From Pseudomaricurvus sp965662505 (GTDB lineage Bacteria; Pseudomonadota; Gammaproteobacteria; Pseudomonadales; Cellvibrionaceae), in the NCBI RefSeq assembly GCF_965662505.1, contig NZ_CBFIHX010000002.1, forward strand, positions 1 to 64,000: DNA of 64,000 nucleotides. The letters are read 5' to 3'. The position numbers were made by a program, and so were the translations under genes. Below the pieces are notes generated by a model that did not search any database, was not told the DNA's origin, and worked only from the letters and a program-made list of their open reading frames with translations. Of the stretch, positions 35,106-43,144 are shown in pieces. Every line of letters starts with the position of its first letter. The first letter of the stretch is position 1.

Positions 35106-35534
35106 ATGAAGACTATTAGTGCCAAACCAGGATCAGTTCAGCAAGACTGGTTCATTGTCGACGCAGAAGGCAAAACTTTGGGCCGTATGGCCGCAGAGAT
35201 CGCAACTCGTCTGCGTGGAAAGCATAAGCCAGAATACACTCCGCATTGCGACACCGGTGATTACATCGTTGTTGTTAACGCTGAAAAAGTGCGTGTAACT
35301 GGTAACAAAGCCAAAGGCAAGATCTACCACAGCCACACCGGCTATCCTGGTGGTCTGAAATCCATCAGCTTTGAAAAGCTGATCGAGAAAGCCCCTGAGC
35401 GTACTATCCAGAGTGCTGTTAAAGGCATGCTGCCCCGTGGGCCGCTGGGTCGTGCAATGTTCAAAAAACTGAAAGTTTACGCTGGTACCGAGCATCCACA
35501 TGCTGCGCAACAGCCTAAAGAACTGAACATCTAA
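35106..35534 (+). CDS. rplM: 50S ribosomal protein L13
   Basis: 142 residues from the ATG at 35106, the normal length; an in-frame start at 35028 lies inside the promoter and is rejected. The family blocks WFIVDAEGKTLGRMA, GDYIVVVNAEKV and MLPRGPLGRAM are present. L13 is an early-assembling 50S protein. rpsI follows 16 bases later, the conserved pair. Confidence 0.98.
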   Translation: MKTISAKPGSVQQDWFIVDAEGKTLGRMAAEIATRLRGKHKPEYTPHCDTGDYIVVVNAEKVRVTGNKAKGKIYHSHTGYPGGLKSISFEKLIEKAPERTIQSAVKGMLPRGPLGRAMFKKLKVYAGTEHPHAAQQPKELNI

Positions 35535-35550
35535 TCAGGAGCTGATGATA

Positions 35551-35943
35551 ATGGCTGCAACACAATACTACGGTACCGGACGCCGTAAAACTTCCACAGC
35601 TCGCGTATTTATTACTCAGGGCAGTGGTAACATCGTTGTTAACGATAAGACTCTGGATGAATACTTCGGCCGCGAAGTGGCTCGCATGATCGTGCGTCAG
35701 CCGCTGGAACTGGTTGATATGGTTGAGAAATTTGATATTAAAGTTACCGTTAAAGGCGGTGGTAGCTTCGGTCAGGCCGGTGCAATTCGCCACGGTCTGA
35801 CTCGTGCTCTGATGGAGTACGATGAGAGCTTGCGTCAGTCTCTGCGTGCAGCGGGTTATGTAACTCGTGATGCTCGTGAAGTTGAGCGTAAGAAAGTGGG
35901 TCTGCGTAAAGCACGTAAGAAGCCACAGTTCTCGAAGCGTTAA
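35551..35943 (+). CDS. rpsI: 30S ribosomal protein S9
   Basis: 130 residues. The ATG at 35551 has AGGAG nine bases upstream; the ATG at 35545 would be only three bases from it. The start YYGTGRRKTSTARVF and the C-terminal basic tail ending in KKPQFSKR are typical; that tail reaches the P-site tRNA. Confidence 0.98.
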   Translation: MAATQYYGTGRRKTSTARVFITQGSGNIVVNDKTLDEYFGREVARMIVRQPLELVDMVEKFDIKVTVKGGGSFGQAGAIRHGLTRALMEYDESLRQSLRAAGYVTRDAREVERKKVGLRKARKKPQFSKR

Positions 35944-35998
35944 TACGTTTCTGCAAAGAGAATCGTCTTGCTTTGGCGGTTCGACTTGCACAAAATTG

Positions 35999-36030
35999 GC
36001 CCAGATTGCATACAGTCTGGGCTTTTTTTT
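35999..36030 (+). terminator. Intrinsic terminator after rpsI
   Basis: GCCCAGA (35999-36005) and TCTGGGC (36016-36022) form a 7-bp stem with a 10-base loop, followed by eight T. It separates the ribosomal protein transcript from petA-petBC. Confidence 0.85.
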
Positions 36031-36234
36031 GCGCTCGTGTCTAGAATACCCTTATTGGAAAGGTGGTTATGCCTTGTCAGGGGGGGGTAACTTCTTTACT
36101 ATGTGGCGATTTATTTAAGCTATTTTAAACAACCGTAAATCTTTAAAATTCAGTAAGTTACTGACTGTTTTGTAGGCACTGCAGCCAGTAGAACTCATGT
36201 TGTTAAAGTAACGCTGTTATGGGAGAAAAACGTC

Positions 36235-36834
36235 ATGAGCAATGACGGAGTGAACGCAGGTCGGCGCCGTTTTCTGACGGCCGCTACCTCTGTAGTTGGG
36301 GCTGCAGGTGCGGTGGGAGTTGCTGTTCCTTTTGTGGGTTCCTGGAACCCCAGCGCCAAGGCCAAAGCGGCCGGTGCGCCAGTGAAAGCGAATTTAAATA
36401 ATATCGAAGAAGGCCAGATGGTTGTCGTAGAGTGGCGCGGTAAGCCTGTCTATGTTGTACGCCGTACGGCAGAAACTCTCGCCAACCTCCCCAAGCTCAA
36501 TGACGAGCTTCGCGACCCTGAGTCGGTTGAGCCTCAGCAGCCTGAATACGTGAAAGGTGTGGCCAGAACCATCCCGGGTAAAGAAAAATTTCTGATCCTG
36601 CTGGGTCTGTGTACTCACTTGGGTTGTGCTCCGATGTATCGCCCGGAAGTGGGTGCCGAAGATTTGGGTGGTGATGAGTGGTTAGGTGGTTTCTTCTGCC
36701 CGTGCCACGGTTCTAAATACGACCTTTCCGGCCGGGTTTACAAGGGCGTTCCTGCCCCGACGAACCTGGAAGTTCCCCCACACTCATACGACACTGACAC
36801 GGTCATTACCGTCGGTGTGGATCAGGAGGCTTAA
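36235..36834 (+). CDS. petA: Cytochrome bc1 complex Rieske iron-sulfur subunit
   Basis: 199 residues. A twin-arginine leader (GRRRFLTAA) and an uncleaved membrane helix (about 15-35) precede the Rieske domain, with cluster ligands in CTHLGC (about 125-130) and CPCHGS (about 161-166). It carries electrons from ubiquinol to cytochrome c1. It starts the petA-petBC operon; the next gene begins two bases after its stop. Confidence 0.97.
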   Translation: MSNDGVNAGRRRFLTAATSVVGAAGAVGVAVPFVGSWNPSAKAKAAGAPVKANLNNIEEGQMVVVEWRGKPVYVVRRTAETLANLPKLNDELRDPESVEPQQPEYVKGVARTIPGKEKFLILLGLCTHLGCAPMYRPEVGAEDLGGDEWLGGFFCPCHGSKYDLSGRVYKGVPAPTNLEVPPHSYDTDTVITVGVDQEA

Positions 36835-36836
36835 GA

Positions 36837-39056
36837 ATGAGCAAATGGACTGATTTTATGGGTTGGGTTGACGCACGTTTGCCGGTGACGCGCGCGTGGG
36901 AAACCCACATGAGCAAGTATTACGCTCCCAAGAACTTTAACTTTTGGTATTTTTTCGGGGTTCTCTCGATTTTGGTACTGGTTAACCAGCTGTTAACCGG
37001 TATCTGGCTGACCATGAACTACACGCCCAGTGCCGAAGAGGCGTTTGCCTCGGTGGAATACATCATGCGTGATGTGGACTACGGCTGGCTGCTGAGGTAC
37101 ATGCACTCCACAGGCGCTTCCGCATTCTTTGTGGTGGTCTATCTGCACATGTTCCGTGGCCTGATGTACGGTTCCTACAAGGCTCCTCGCGAGCTGGTGT
37201 GGATTTTCGGTATGACCATCTATCTGGCGCTGATGGCCGAAGCCTTTATGGGCTACGTGCTGCCGTGGGGACAGATGTCCTATTGGGGTGCCCAGGTTAT
37301 TGTTTCCCTGTTTGGTGCAATTCCAGTTGTGGGTGATGATCTGGTTCAATGGATTCGCGGTGATTACCTGATCTCCGGTGCGACCCTGAACCGCTTCTTC
37401 TCTCTGCACGTGGTTGCGTTGCCGATTGTGATTCTGGCTCTGGTGGTCATGCACATTCTGGCACTGCACGAAGTGGGTTCCAACAACCCGGACGGCGTTG
37501 AAATCAAGAAGAACAAAGATGAAAACGGCGTGCCGAAAGATGGCGTTCCTTTCCATCCCTTCTACACAGTCCATGATCTGGTGGGCGTGACGGTATTCCT
37601 GTTTGTTTTCTGCTTCGTTCTCTTCTTTATGCCAGAGATGGGCGGGTTCTTCCTGGAGTATGCCAACTTTGAAGTGGCTAACGGTCTGAAAACCCCTCCG
37701 CACATTGCGCCGGTTTGGTATTTCACACCTTTCTACGCCATCCTGCGGGCTGTTACCATTGATATTGGTCCACTGAGTTCCAAGTTCCTGGGTCTGGTGG
37801 CCATGGGCGGTGCGATTGCGATTCTGTTTGTCTTGCCGTGGCTGGATAAGAGTCCTGTGAAGTCCATGCGTTATAAAGGCTTTATGCCTCGCGTATCGCT
37901 GATGTTGTTTGCGGCCATGTTCGTTGTACTGGGTTACCTGGGTGTGAAAGCGCCTACGGAAGGTCGTACAGTTCTGGCTCAGCTGGCGACGGTGTATTAC
38001 TTCGCTTACTTTATCCAAATGCCGATGTTCACCAATCCGCTGAAGAAGCAGACGGGTATTGTGAATATCGTCATCAGCCTGTTGCTGGGTGCGTTGCTGC
38101 TGAAGCTGTCTTGGGTAGGCTCTGACAAGTACCCGCTGTTTATCAGCCTGTTTGGTACTGTGATGGGTCTGTTTGTTGCGGCAACACCTTGGTTAACCGC
38201 CAAAGATGGCGTCGAGCCCGAGCCTGAGCGTGTGCAGTCCAAAGGCTTGCCGAAAATGCTGGTTTGGGGTGGCTTTATTCTGTTCCTGTTCCTGACCATC
38301 GCACCCATCAAAGCGGTTGCTGCGGAAGGGGCTTTTAATTGTGGTGCCATCCAGTGTGATGAGATGGTGCCAGACTTGAAAGACAAAGAGTCCCTGCAAC
38401 GTGGTGCCAAGTGGTTCGCTAACTACTGCATGGGCTGTCACGCAGCAAAGTTTTCACGCTACCAGCGTGTAGCGGATGACCTGGGTATTCCTCATGAAGT
38501 CATGTTGGATAACATCGTCTTTGGCGACCAGAAAATCGGTGAGCTGATGGAAATTCCCATGCAGCCAAGTCAGTCCAAAGCCTGGTTTGGTGCCTCGCCA
38601 CCGGATTTGACACTGGTTGCCCGCTCTCGTTCTCCGGAGTGGCTCTACACTTATTTGCGCAGCTTTTACGCCGATGACACGCGCCACACTGGCGTTAACA
38701 ACAAGGTCTTCGATAAGGTTGCCATGCCGCACGTGATGCTTGAGCTGCAAGGCTTGCAGGAGTGCGCGCCGGGCCCGAAACTTGACCACCACGGTAAAGT
38801 GATTCGCGATCCGGTGACGGGTGAAGCCATTGCTGAAGCCGAGTGTGGTAGTCTGCAAGTTGGCAAGGTGAAAGGGACCATGGATGAAAAGGAATTTGAT
38901 CAGGCCATATACGATCTGGTGAATTTCCTGGAATACATTGCTGAGCCGGTTGCGGTTGATCGTGAGCGCATCGGTGTCTACGTGCTGTTGTTCCTCGCCG
39001 TATTGTTTGTTTTTGTCTACCTGTTGAACCGCGAATACTGGAGAGAAATCCACTAG
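36837..39056 (+). CDS. petBC: Cytochrome b / cytochrome c1 fusion of the bc1 complex
   Basis: A single 739-residue open frame. Residues 1-400 are cytochrome b: paired haem histidines in MHSTGASAFFVVVYLHMF and in SLHVVALPIVILALVVMH, and the Qo motif as PVWY (about 292-295) instead of PEWY, a variant known in beta/gammaproteobacteria. Residues about 410-455 add hydrophobic segments beyond the usual cytochrome b end. A signal-peptide-like helix (about 470-496) ends in AVAA; the mature c1 follows, with the haem motif CMGCH (531-535), a Met-ligand region (AMPHVML) and a C-terminal anchor (about 715-735). Separate petB and petC are the rule in Gammaproteobacteria. In Bradyrhizobium a similar fusion (fbcH) is cleaved into two proteins; cleavage after 496 is likely here but is inference. 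Confidence 0.95.
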   Translation: MSKWTDFMGWVDARLPVTRAWETHMSKYYAPKNFNFWYFFGVLSILVLVNQLLTGIWLTMNYTPSAEEAFASVEYIMRDVDYGWLLRYMHSTGASAFFVVVYLHMFRGLMYGSYKAPRELVWIFGMTIYLALMAEAFMGYVLPWGQMSYWGAQVIVSLFGAIPVVGDDLVQWIRGDYLISGATLNRFFSLHVVALPIVILALVVMHILALHEVGSNNPDGVEIKKNKDENGVPKDGVPFHPFYTVHDLVGVTVFLFVFCFVLFFMPEMGGFFLEYANFEVANGLKTPPHIAPVWYFTPFYAILRAVTIDIGPLSSKFLGLVAMGGAIAILFVLPWLDKSPVKSMRYKGFMPRVSLMLFAAMFVVLGYLGVKAPTEGRTVLAQLATVYYFAYFIQMPMFTNPLKKQTGIVNIVISLLLGALLLKLSWVGSDKYPLFISLFGTVMGLFVAATPWLTAKDGVEPEPERVQSKGLPKMLVWGGFILFLFLTIAPIKAVAAEGAFNCGAIQCDEMVPDLKDKESLQRGAKWFANYCMGCHAAKFSRYQRVADDLGIPHEVMLDNIVFGDQKIGELMEIPMQPSQSKAWFGASPPDLTLVARSRSPEWLYTYLRSFYADDTRHTGVNNKVFDKVAMPHVMLELQGLQECAPGPKLDHHGKVIRDPVTGEAIAEAECGSLQVGKVKGTMDEKEFDQAIYDLVNFLEYIAEPVAVDRERIGVYVLLFLAVLFVFVYLLNREYWREIH

Positions 39057-39076
39057 ATTTTCGGGGTTTGGCTTTC

Positions 39077-39115
39077 CGGGCGGTCTGCATAAGCAGTCCG
39101 CCCGTTTGTGTTTTT
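39077..39115 (+). terminator. Intrinsic terminator after petBC
   Basis: CGGGCGG-T-CTGC (39077-39088) and GCAG-T-CCGCCCG (39093-39104) form an 11-bp stem with one T-T mismatch around ATAA. A T-rich run (TTTGTGTTTTT) follows. It ends the bc1 transcript before sspA. Confidence 0.8.
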
Positions 39116-39141
39116 AAATTCTACTTATTGAGGTGAAGCCC

Positions 39142-39774
39142 ATGGGCGTTGTGGCCAAGCGTTCTTCCATGACCTATTTTTCTGATGCGTGTGACCATTA
39201 CAGTCATCGTGTTCGTATTGTTCTGGCGGAAAAAGGTGTGTCCGTTGATATCATTGACGTGGACCCTAAAAACAAGCCGGAAGAACTGGCAGAATTGAAC
39301 CCTTACAATGCTTTGCCGACTCTGGTGGATCGCGATCTGTCTTTGTACGAAACCAAAGTTATGATGGAGTATCTGGATGAGCGTTTCCCTCATCCACCGC
39401 TATTGCCTGTCTACCCGGTAGCACGTGCCCAGACTCGTCTGTGGATGCATCGCATCGAGAATGACTGGAGTCCTATGGTTGACACCATCATTAATGGGAA
39501 AAACAAAGAAGCCGCAGCAAAAGCTCGTAAAGAGCTGAAAGAAAGCCTGCTGACAATTGCACCGATCTTCTCTGAACTGCCTTACTTTATGAGTGAAGAG
39601 TTTACCATCGCTGACTGTTGTCTGGCTCCGATCTTGTGGCGTCTGCAGCAGATGGACATCGAACTGCCGAAAACCAAACAGGCCAAGCCGTTGCAGGATT
39701 ATATGGATCGTCTGTTTGCCAGAGAGTCATTCCAGGAGAGCTTGACCGAGCTCGAGCGGGAAATGCGTCTCTAA
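39142..39774 (+). CDS. sspA: Stringent starvation protein A (GST-like RNA polymerase-binding protein)
   Basis: 210 residues from the ATG at 39142, with GAGGTG eight bases upstream; an in-frame GTG at 39133 is less likely. N-terminal thioredoxin-like domain (YSHRVRIVLAEKGV) and C-terminal helical GST domain. SspA binds sigma-70 RNA polymerase and supports acid and stationary-phase survival in E. coli. It lies between petBC and sspB, as in Pseudomonas. Confidence 0.95.
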   Translation: MGVVAKRSSMTYFSDACDHYSHRVRIVLAEKGVSVDIIDVDPKNKPEELAELNPYNALPTLVDRDLSLYETKVMMEYLDERFPHPPLLPVYPVARAQTRLWMHRIENDWSPMVDTIINGKNKEAAAKARKELKESLLTIAPIFSELPYFMSEEFTIADCCLAPILWRLQQMDIELPKTKQAKPLQDYMDRLFARESFQESLTELEREMRL

Positions 39775-39787
39775 TCGTTGCTGAATC

Positions 39788-39814
39788 ACGATGCTGCCGA
39801 GCTGGCAGCGTCGT
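39788..39814. other. 11-bp hairpin between sspA and sspB
   Basis: ACGATGCTGCC and GGCAGCGTCGT pair over 11 positions with one T-G wobble around GAGCT, 14 bases after the sspA stop. No T-tract follows; it may set the relative level of the two genes. Confidence 0.4.
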
Positions 39815-39859
39815 TATGACACAGTCAATGTGGTCTAGCGACCAGGTAAGGAATTTTCA

Positions 39860-40282
39860 ATGGGTATGACATCTAGCCGACCGTATATGTTACGGGCACT
39901 CTATGACTGGATAGTGGACAATGAGTGTACGCCGTATCTACTGGTGGACGCTCACGCTTCTGATGTGGAAGTGCCACAGCAGTATGTGAACAAGGATGGT
40001 CAGATTGTTCTGAATATTGCGCCAACCGCGGTGGTGGGTTTAACCATTGAAAATGCTGCGGTGAGCTTTAATGCACGTTTCGGCGGCATTCCCACGAATA
40101 TCTATGTTCCCTGCTCCGGAGTTTTGGGGATTTACGCCCGAGAGAACGGCCAGGGCATGATTTTTGAGCCGGAGCCTGAACTGGATCCTGAGCCGCCAAA
40201 GCCGACGACCAAAGATAAAGCTGAAAAATCGGTTGAGCCTCAGACGGATGCTAAACGCCCCAGTCTGAAGGTTGTGAAGTAA
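39860..40282 (+). CDS. sspB: ClpXP specificity-enhancing factor SspB
   Basis: 140 residues. The folded domain (about 1-105: SSRPYMLRALYDWIVDN, YVNKDGQIVLNIAP, FNARFGG) binds ssrA tags and is followed by an acidic, Pro-rich linker and a short C-terminal ClpX-docking tail (RPSLKVVK). SspB delivers ssrA-tagged proteins to ClpXP. A second Met two codons in is an alternative start. Confidence 0.96.
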   Translation: MGMTSSRPYMLRALYDWIVDNECTPYLLVDAHASDVEVPQQYVNKDGQIVLNIAPTAVVGLTIENAAVSFNARFGGIPTNIYVPCSGVLGIYARENGQGMIFEPEPELDPEPPKPTTKDKAEKSVEPQTDAKRPSLKVVK

Positions 40283-40320
40283 GTCAGGTGAAGTAAGTTG
40301 CGATTGTCGTGACGATGGCA

Positions 40321-40353
40321 AAAGGCGCTGCCCAGGGGGTAAGCGCCTTTTTT
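40321..40353 (+). terminator. Intrinsic terminator after sspB
   Basis: AAAGGCGCT (40321-40329) and AGCGCCTTT (40342-40350) form a 9-bp stem with a 12-base loop and then T. It ends 18 bases before the start of the next gene. Confidence 0.8.
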
Positions 40354-40370
40354 ATTTGAGGAGTCGTATT

Positions 40371-40703
40371 TTGCCGGAACTGAAAACCGTTGGACTGTTT
40401 GCGGTGACTGCGTTGGCCGAAATTATTGGCTGTTATTTGCCGTACCTTTGGCTGCGCGAAGGGAAATCCATTTTGTTATTGGTGCCTGCGGCACTGAGTT
40501 TGGCCGTCTTTGCCTGGTTGCTGTCATTGCACCCAACGGCAGCGGGCAGGGTCTATGCAGCCTATGGTGGCGTCTACATTATGATGGCGATTTTGTGGTT
40601 GTGGATTGTCGATGGCGTTCGTCCAACAGCCTGGGATTTGCTTGGCTCTGGTGTTGCGTTACTGGGCATGGCCATTATTATGTTTGCTCCTCGCTCCTCA
40701 TAA
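40371..40703 (+). CDS. YnfA/UPF0060-family membrane protein
   Basis: 110 residues, four membrane helices. GAGGAG (40358-40363) lies seven bases before a TTG at 40371, which I take as the start; an upstream TTG at 40356 is possible. The TALAEIIGCYLPYLWLREGKS block and GRVYAAYGGVYI match the UPF0060/YnfA family, distant relatives of small multidrug exporters. The substrate is unknown. Confidence 0.9.
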   Translation: MPELKTVGLFAVTALAEIIGCYLPYLWLREGKSILLLVPAALSLAVFAWLLSLHPTAAGRVYAAYGGVYIMMAILWLWIVDGVRPTAWDLLGSGVALLGMAIIMFAPRSS

Positions 40704-40746
40704 TTCTCGACGGCTGCTGTTCATTCCGGGCTGACAGGACAATTTC

Positions 40747-41139
40747 ATGGCAAAACCGCAAAGCAAAACTGAAAAGAAAATAGATAACAATATCCGTCTG
40801 GCTTTAACGGATGTCTGTGAGCAGGTGTTGGGACGACTTCAGGGGTTCGAGTGGTTGACCCATCAGGCGAATTACACCAACTTCCCAGCCAGCCTGTTAG
40901 TCACTTGTGTATTTGATACAGAAGAGAATCTTCAAGCTGCGATAACGACTGGCGAAGCCGAGCAGTTGAAGAAGCAGATTCAGATGAAGCTGCTGAAAAT
41001 TGGGGTGAAATTCAAAGCTCTGAATCAACAGGTGGTGTTTGATTCGGAAGAGGCTTGTGAGTTGCACAGTGAAGGTAGCTGGGCCAGACGACTGGAGGCT
41101 CGCAAGGGGCGCAGTGTGTTGAAAAACCGGCCAAGCTGA
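40747..41139 (+). CDS. Conserved hypothetical protein (sometimes labelled Fis-like)
   Basis: 130 residues, soluble, alpha/beta. The pattern includes IRLALTDVCEQVLGRL, WLTHQANYTNFPASLLVTCVFDTEE and a C-terminal FDSEEACELH...WARRL segment. Similar proteins occur in Pseudomonas and related marine genera; some database entries call them Fis-family regulators, but I see no convincing Fis helix-turn-helix. Function unknown. A strong bidirectional terminator separates it from the convergent cysK. Confidence 0.75.
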   Translation: MAKPQSKTEKKIDNNIRLALTDVCEQVLGRLQGFEWLTHQANYTNFPASLLVTCVFDTEENLQAAITTGEAEQLKKQIQMKLLKIGVKFKALNQQVVFDSEEACELHSEGSWARRLEARKGRSVLKNRPS

Positions 41140-41152
41140 ACTTGTGAGACTT

Positions 41153-41194
41153 AAACAAAAAAGGCGATGGTGTGAATCATCGCCTTTTTTGTTT
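41153..41194. terminator. Bidirectional terminator, perfect 17-bp inverted repeat
   Basis: AAACAAAAAAGGCGATG (41153-41169) and CATCGCCTTTTTTGTTT (41178-41194) pair perfectly around an 8-base loop, with T-tracts in both orientations. It serves the plus-strand gene at 40747-41139 and the minus-strand cysK. Confidence 0.9.
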
Positions 41195-41206
41195 GCGGAG
41201 GGAGTG

Positions 41207-42178
41207 TTATTGCTGCAATTCCTTCTCGCTGAACTGACCGGCAAACAGGATGCTGGACAAATAGCGTTCGCCAGAGTCAGGCAGAATGACAACGATATTT
41301 TTACCACCATTCTCGGGCAGCTCTGCCAGGTGCAGGGCCGCAGACAGTGCTGCGCCGGAGGAAATGCCTGCCAAAATACCTTCTTCTTTCATCAAGCGTT
41401 GTGCCATCTCAATGGCATTTTCATTACTGACTTTTTCGACGCCATCGACCAGGGAGATATCCAGGTTCTTTGGGATAAAGCCGGCGCCAATACCCTGAAT
41501 TTTGTGAGGGGAGGGCTGTATCTCCTCGCCGGCGATGGTTTGGCTGATAACAGGGGAAGCTTCAGGTTCTACTGCGATGCACTTTACATCCAGTCCTTTG
41601 GTATTTTTCAGGTAGCGGGCGGTACCGGTCAGGGTGCCGCCAGTGCCAACGCCCGCGACAAAGATATCCACCTTGCCTTCGGTATCTTCGTAAATTTCAG
41701 GGCCGGTGGTTTTTTCGTGAATCTCGGGGTTGGCCGGATTTTCAAATTGTCGCGGCATAAAGGTGCCTTGTGGATCCTGCGCTGCAATTTCTTCGGCTTT
41801 GGCGATGGCGCCGTTCATGCCTTTTTCGCCAGGAGTCAGTTCCAGTTCGGCTCCCAGCGCTTTGATCAGCTGACGACGCTCCAGACTCATGGTGTTGGGC
41901 ATGGTCAAAATCAGTTTGTAGCCTTTTGCGGCGCACACGAACGCCAGTGCAATGCCTGTGTTGCCGCTGGTGGGTTCAACCACGGTCATGCCTGGTTTTA
42001 GGGCGCCGCGTTTTTCTGCGTCCCAGATCATATTGGCGCCAATGCGGCATTTTACCGAGGTGGCGGGATTGCGTGACTCCAATTTAACGAAGACATTTTT
42101 ATCGGTAATCCGGTTCAGCTTGACCAGTGGCGTTTTGCCGATGGTCAGCGAATTATCTTGGTAAATCTGGCTCATCAC
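41207..42178 (-). CDS. cysK: Cysteine synthase A
   Basis: 323 residues. The PLP lysine lies in NPATSVKCR, the asparagine loop is PTSGNTGIA, the phosphate-binding loop is GTGGT (GVGTGGTLTG), and the C-terminus ends in EKELQQ, close to E. coli CysK. It makes cysteine from O-acetylserine and sulfide. It stands alone, with its promoter in the 196-base gap to the divergent Yip1-like gene; an AT-rich TATATA stretch near 42253 is a candidate -10. Confidence 0.97.
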   Translation of the reverse strand: MMSQIYQDNSLTIGKTPLVKLNRITDKNVFVKLESRNPATSVKCRIGANMIWDAEKRGALKPGMTVVEPTSGNTGIALAFVCAAKGYKLILTMPNTMSLERRQLIKALGAELELTPGEKGMNGAIAKAEEIAAQDPQGTFMPRQFENPANPEIHEKTTGPEIYEDTEGKVDIFVAGVGTGGTLTGTARYLKNTKGLDVKCIAVEPEASPVISQTIAGEEIQPSPHKIQGIGAGFIPKNLDISLVDGVEKVSNENAIEMAQRLMKEEGILAGISSGAALSAALHLAELPENGGKNIVVILPDSGERYLSSILFAGQFSEKELQQ

Positions 42179-42374
42179 TTAAATCCTTTGGTTGGTTAAT
42201 TAGCCCTAAATCGCCATTGAAACGCACCCCGAAACGGCTGGCAAGCAAAACCATATATAGCCTTTTGGGATTAACTTAATTTTGCTAATTACGAATTCGT
42301 ATTGGTGACTTGTCCTTAACTCCTTAATACTGACTCTGGAGTCCTTAGAAAATATAATGAAAAAGGAGCGCTGT

Positions 42375-42992
42375 ATGGCCATTTTGGAACATACCCTTGG
42401 AATCCTGCTACATCCCGATAAAGAATGGAAAGCGATTCGCAACGAACGCCATTCCTTTCTGCAAGTCTTTATTAGTCACGTGCCGTTTCTGGCGCTTATC
42501 CCAACTCTTGCTTCTTATTATGGCGTCACTCAGGTGGGGTGGGTCGTTGCCGATGGAGAGCCCGTGCGGCTGACGGCAGCCAGTGCCATGAGTCTGTGTG
42601 CGGCGACCTATGTCGCGTTACTGGCAGGTGTGTATCTGTTGGGGGAATTTATTAACTGGATGGCGAAAACCTACGGTGTCGCCGGTAGCGACGAAGAGCG
42701 TCACTATGAGGGAACCGCGCTGGCGGTGTATGTCTCGACGCCGATCTTCCTGGCAGGAATTCTTCAGGTGTATCCCGATCTCTGGGTGAATGCTCTGGCC
42801 ACGGTGATTGCGGGTGCCTATGCAGTGTATCTGGTGTATGAAGGCATTCCGATTCTGATGAACATTTCCAAAGAGCAGGCCTTTATGTACGCCACGTCGG
42901 TAGTGACTGTGGGCCTGGTGATGATGGTGATTGTGCGGGTTGGTTCTGTACTGGTTTGGGGGATGGGAATGGGGCCTGTCTACGTGGATTGA
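42375..42992 (+). CDS. Yip1-domain membrane protein
   Basis: 205 residues from the ATG at 42375, which has AGGAG seven bases upstream; a start at 42357 is less likely. The N-terminal LGILLHPDKEWKAIRNE motif and five membrane helices are typical of bacterial YIP1-family proteins. No function is established. It stands alone between two terminators. Confidence 0.85.
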   Translation: MAILEHTLGILLHPDKEWKAIRNERHSFLQVFISHVPFLALIPTLASYYGVTQVGWVVADGEPVRLTAASAMSLCAATYVALLAGVYLLGEFINWMAKTYGVAGSDEERHYEGTALAVYVSTPIFLAGILQVYPDLWVNALATVIAGAYAVYLVYEGIPILMNISKEQAFMYATSVVTVGLVMMVIVRVGSVLVWGMGMGPVYVD

Positions 42993-43031
42993 CCCGCTAA
43001 AGAAACCAGCAAGCAATCATAATATCCCAAT

Positions 43032-43058
43032 AAAAAAGAGCCGAAAGGCTCTTTTTTT
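43032..43058 (+). terminator. Intrinsic terminator after the Yip1-like gene
   Basis: AAAAAAGAGCC and GGCTCTTTTTT pair around a GAAA tetraloop, ending in seven T. The A-tract on the other arm also makes it usable from the opposite strand, downstream of the M48 peptidase gene. Confidence 0.88.
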
Positions 43059-43144
43059 GTGTTTGCTAACAGGGTTTCAGTTTATGTGTGTTGGTCTTCA
43101 TACTGCTACTGACGTGATGTCTTACAGCAGTCGAAGTAGTGGTT

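Noticed and set aside
36838..39056. Frameshift or sequencing error joining petB and petC
   Set aside because: The joint reads as a continuous, sensible membrane sequence with a leader-like helix and no abrupt frame change, so a true fusion is more likely.
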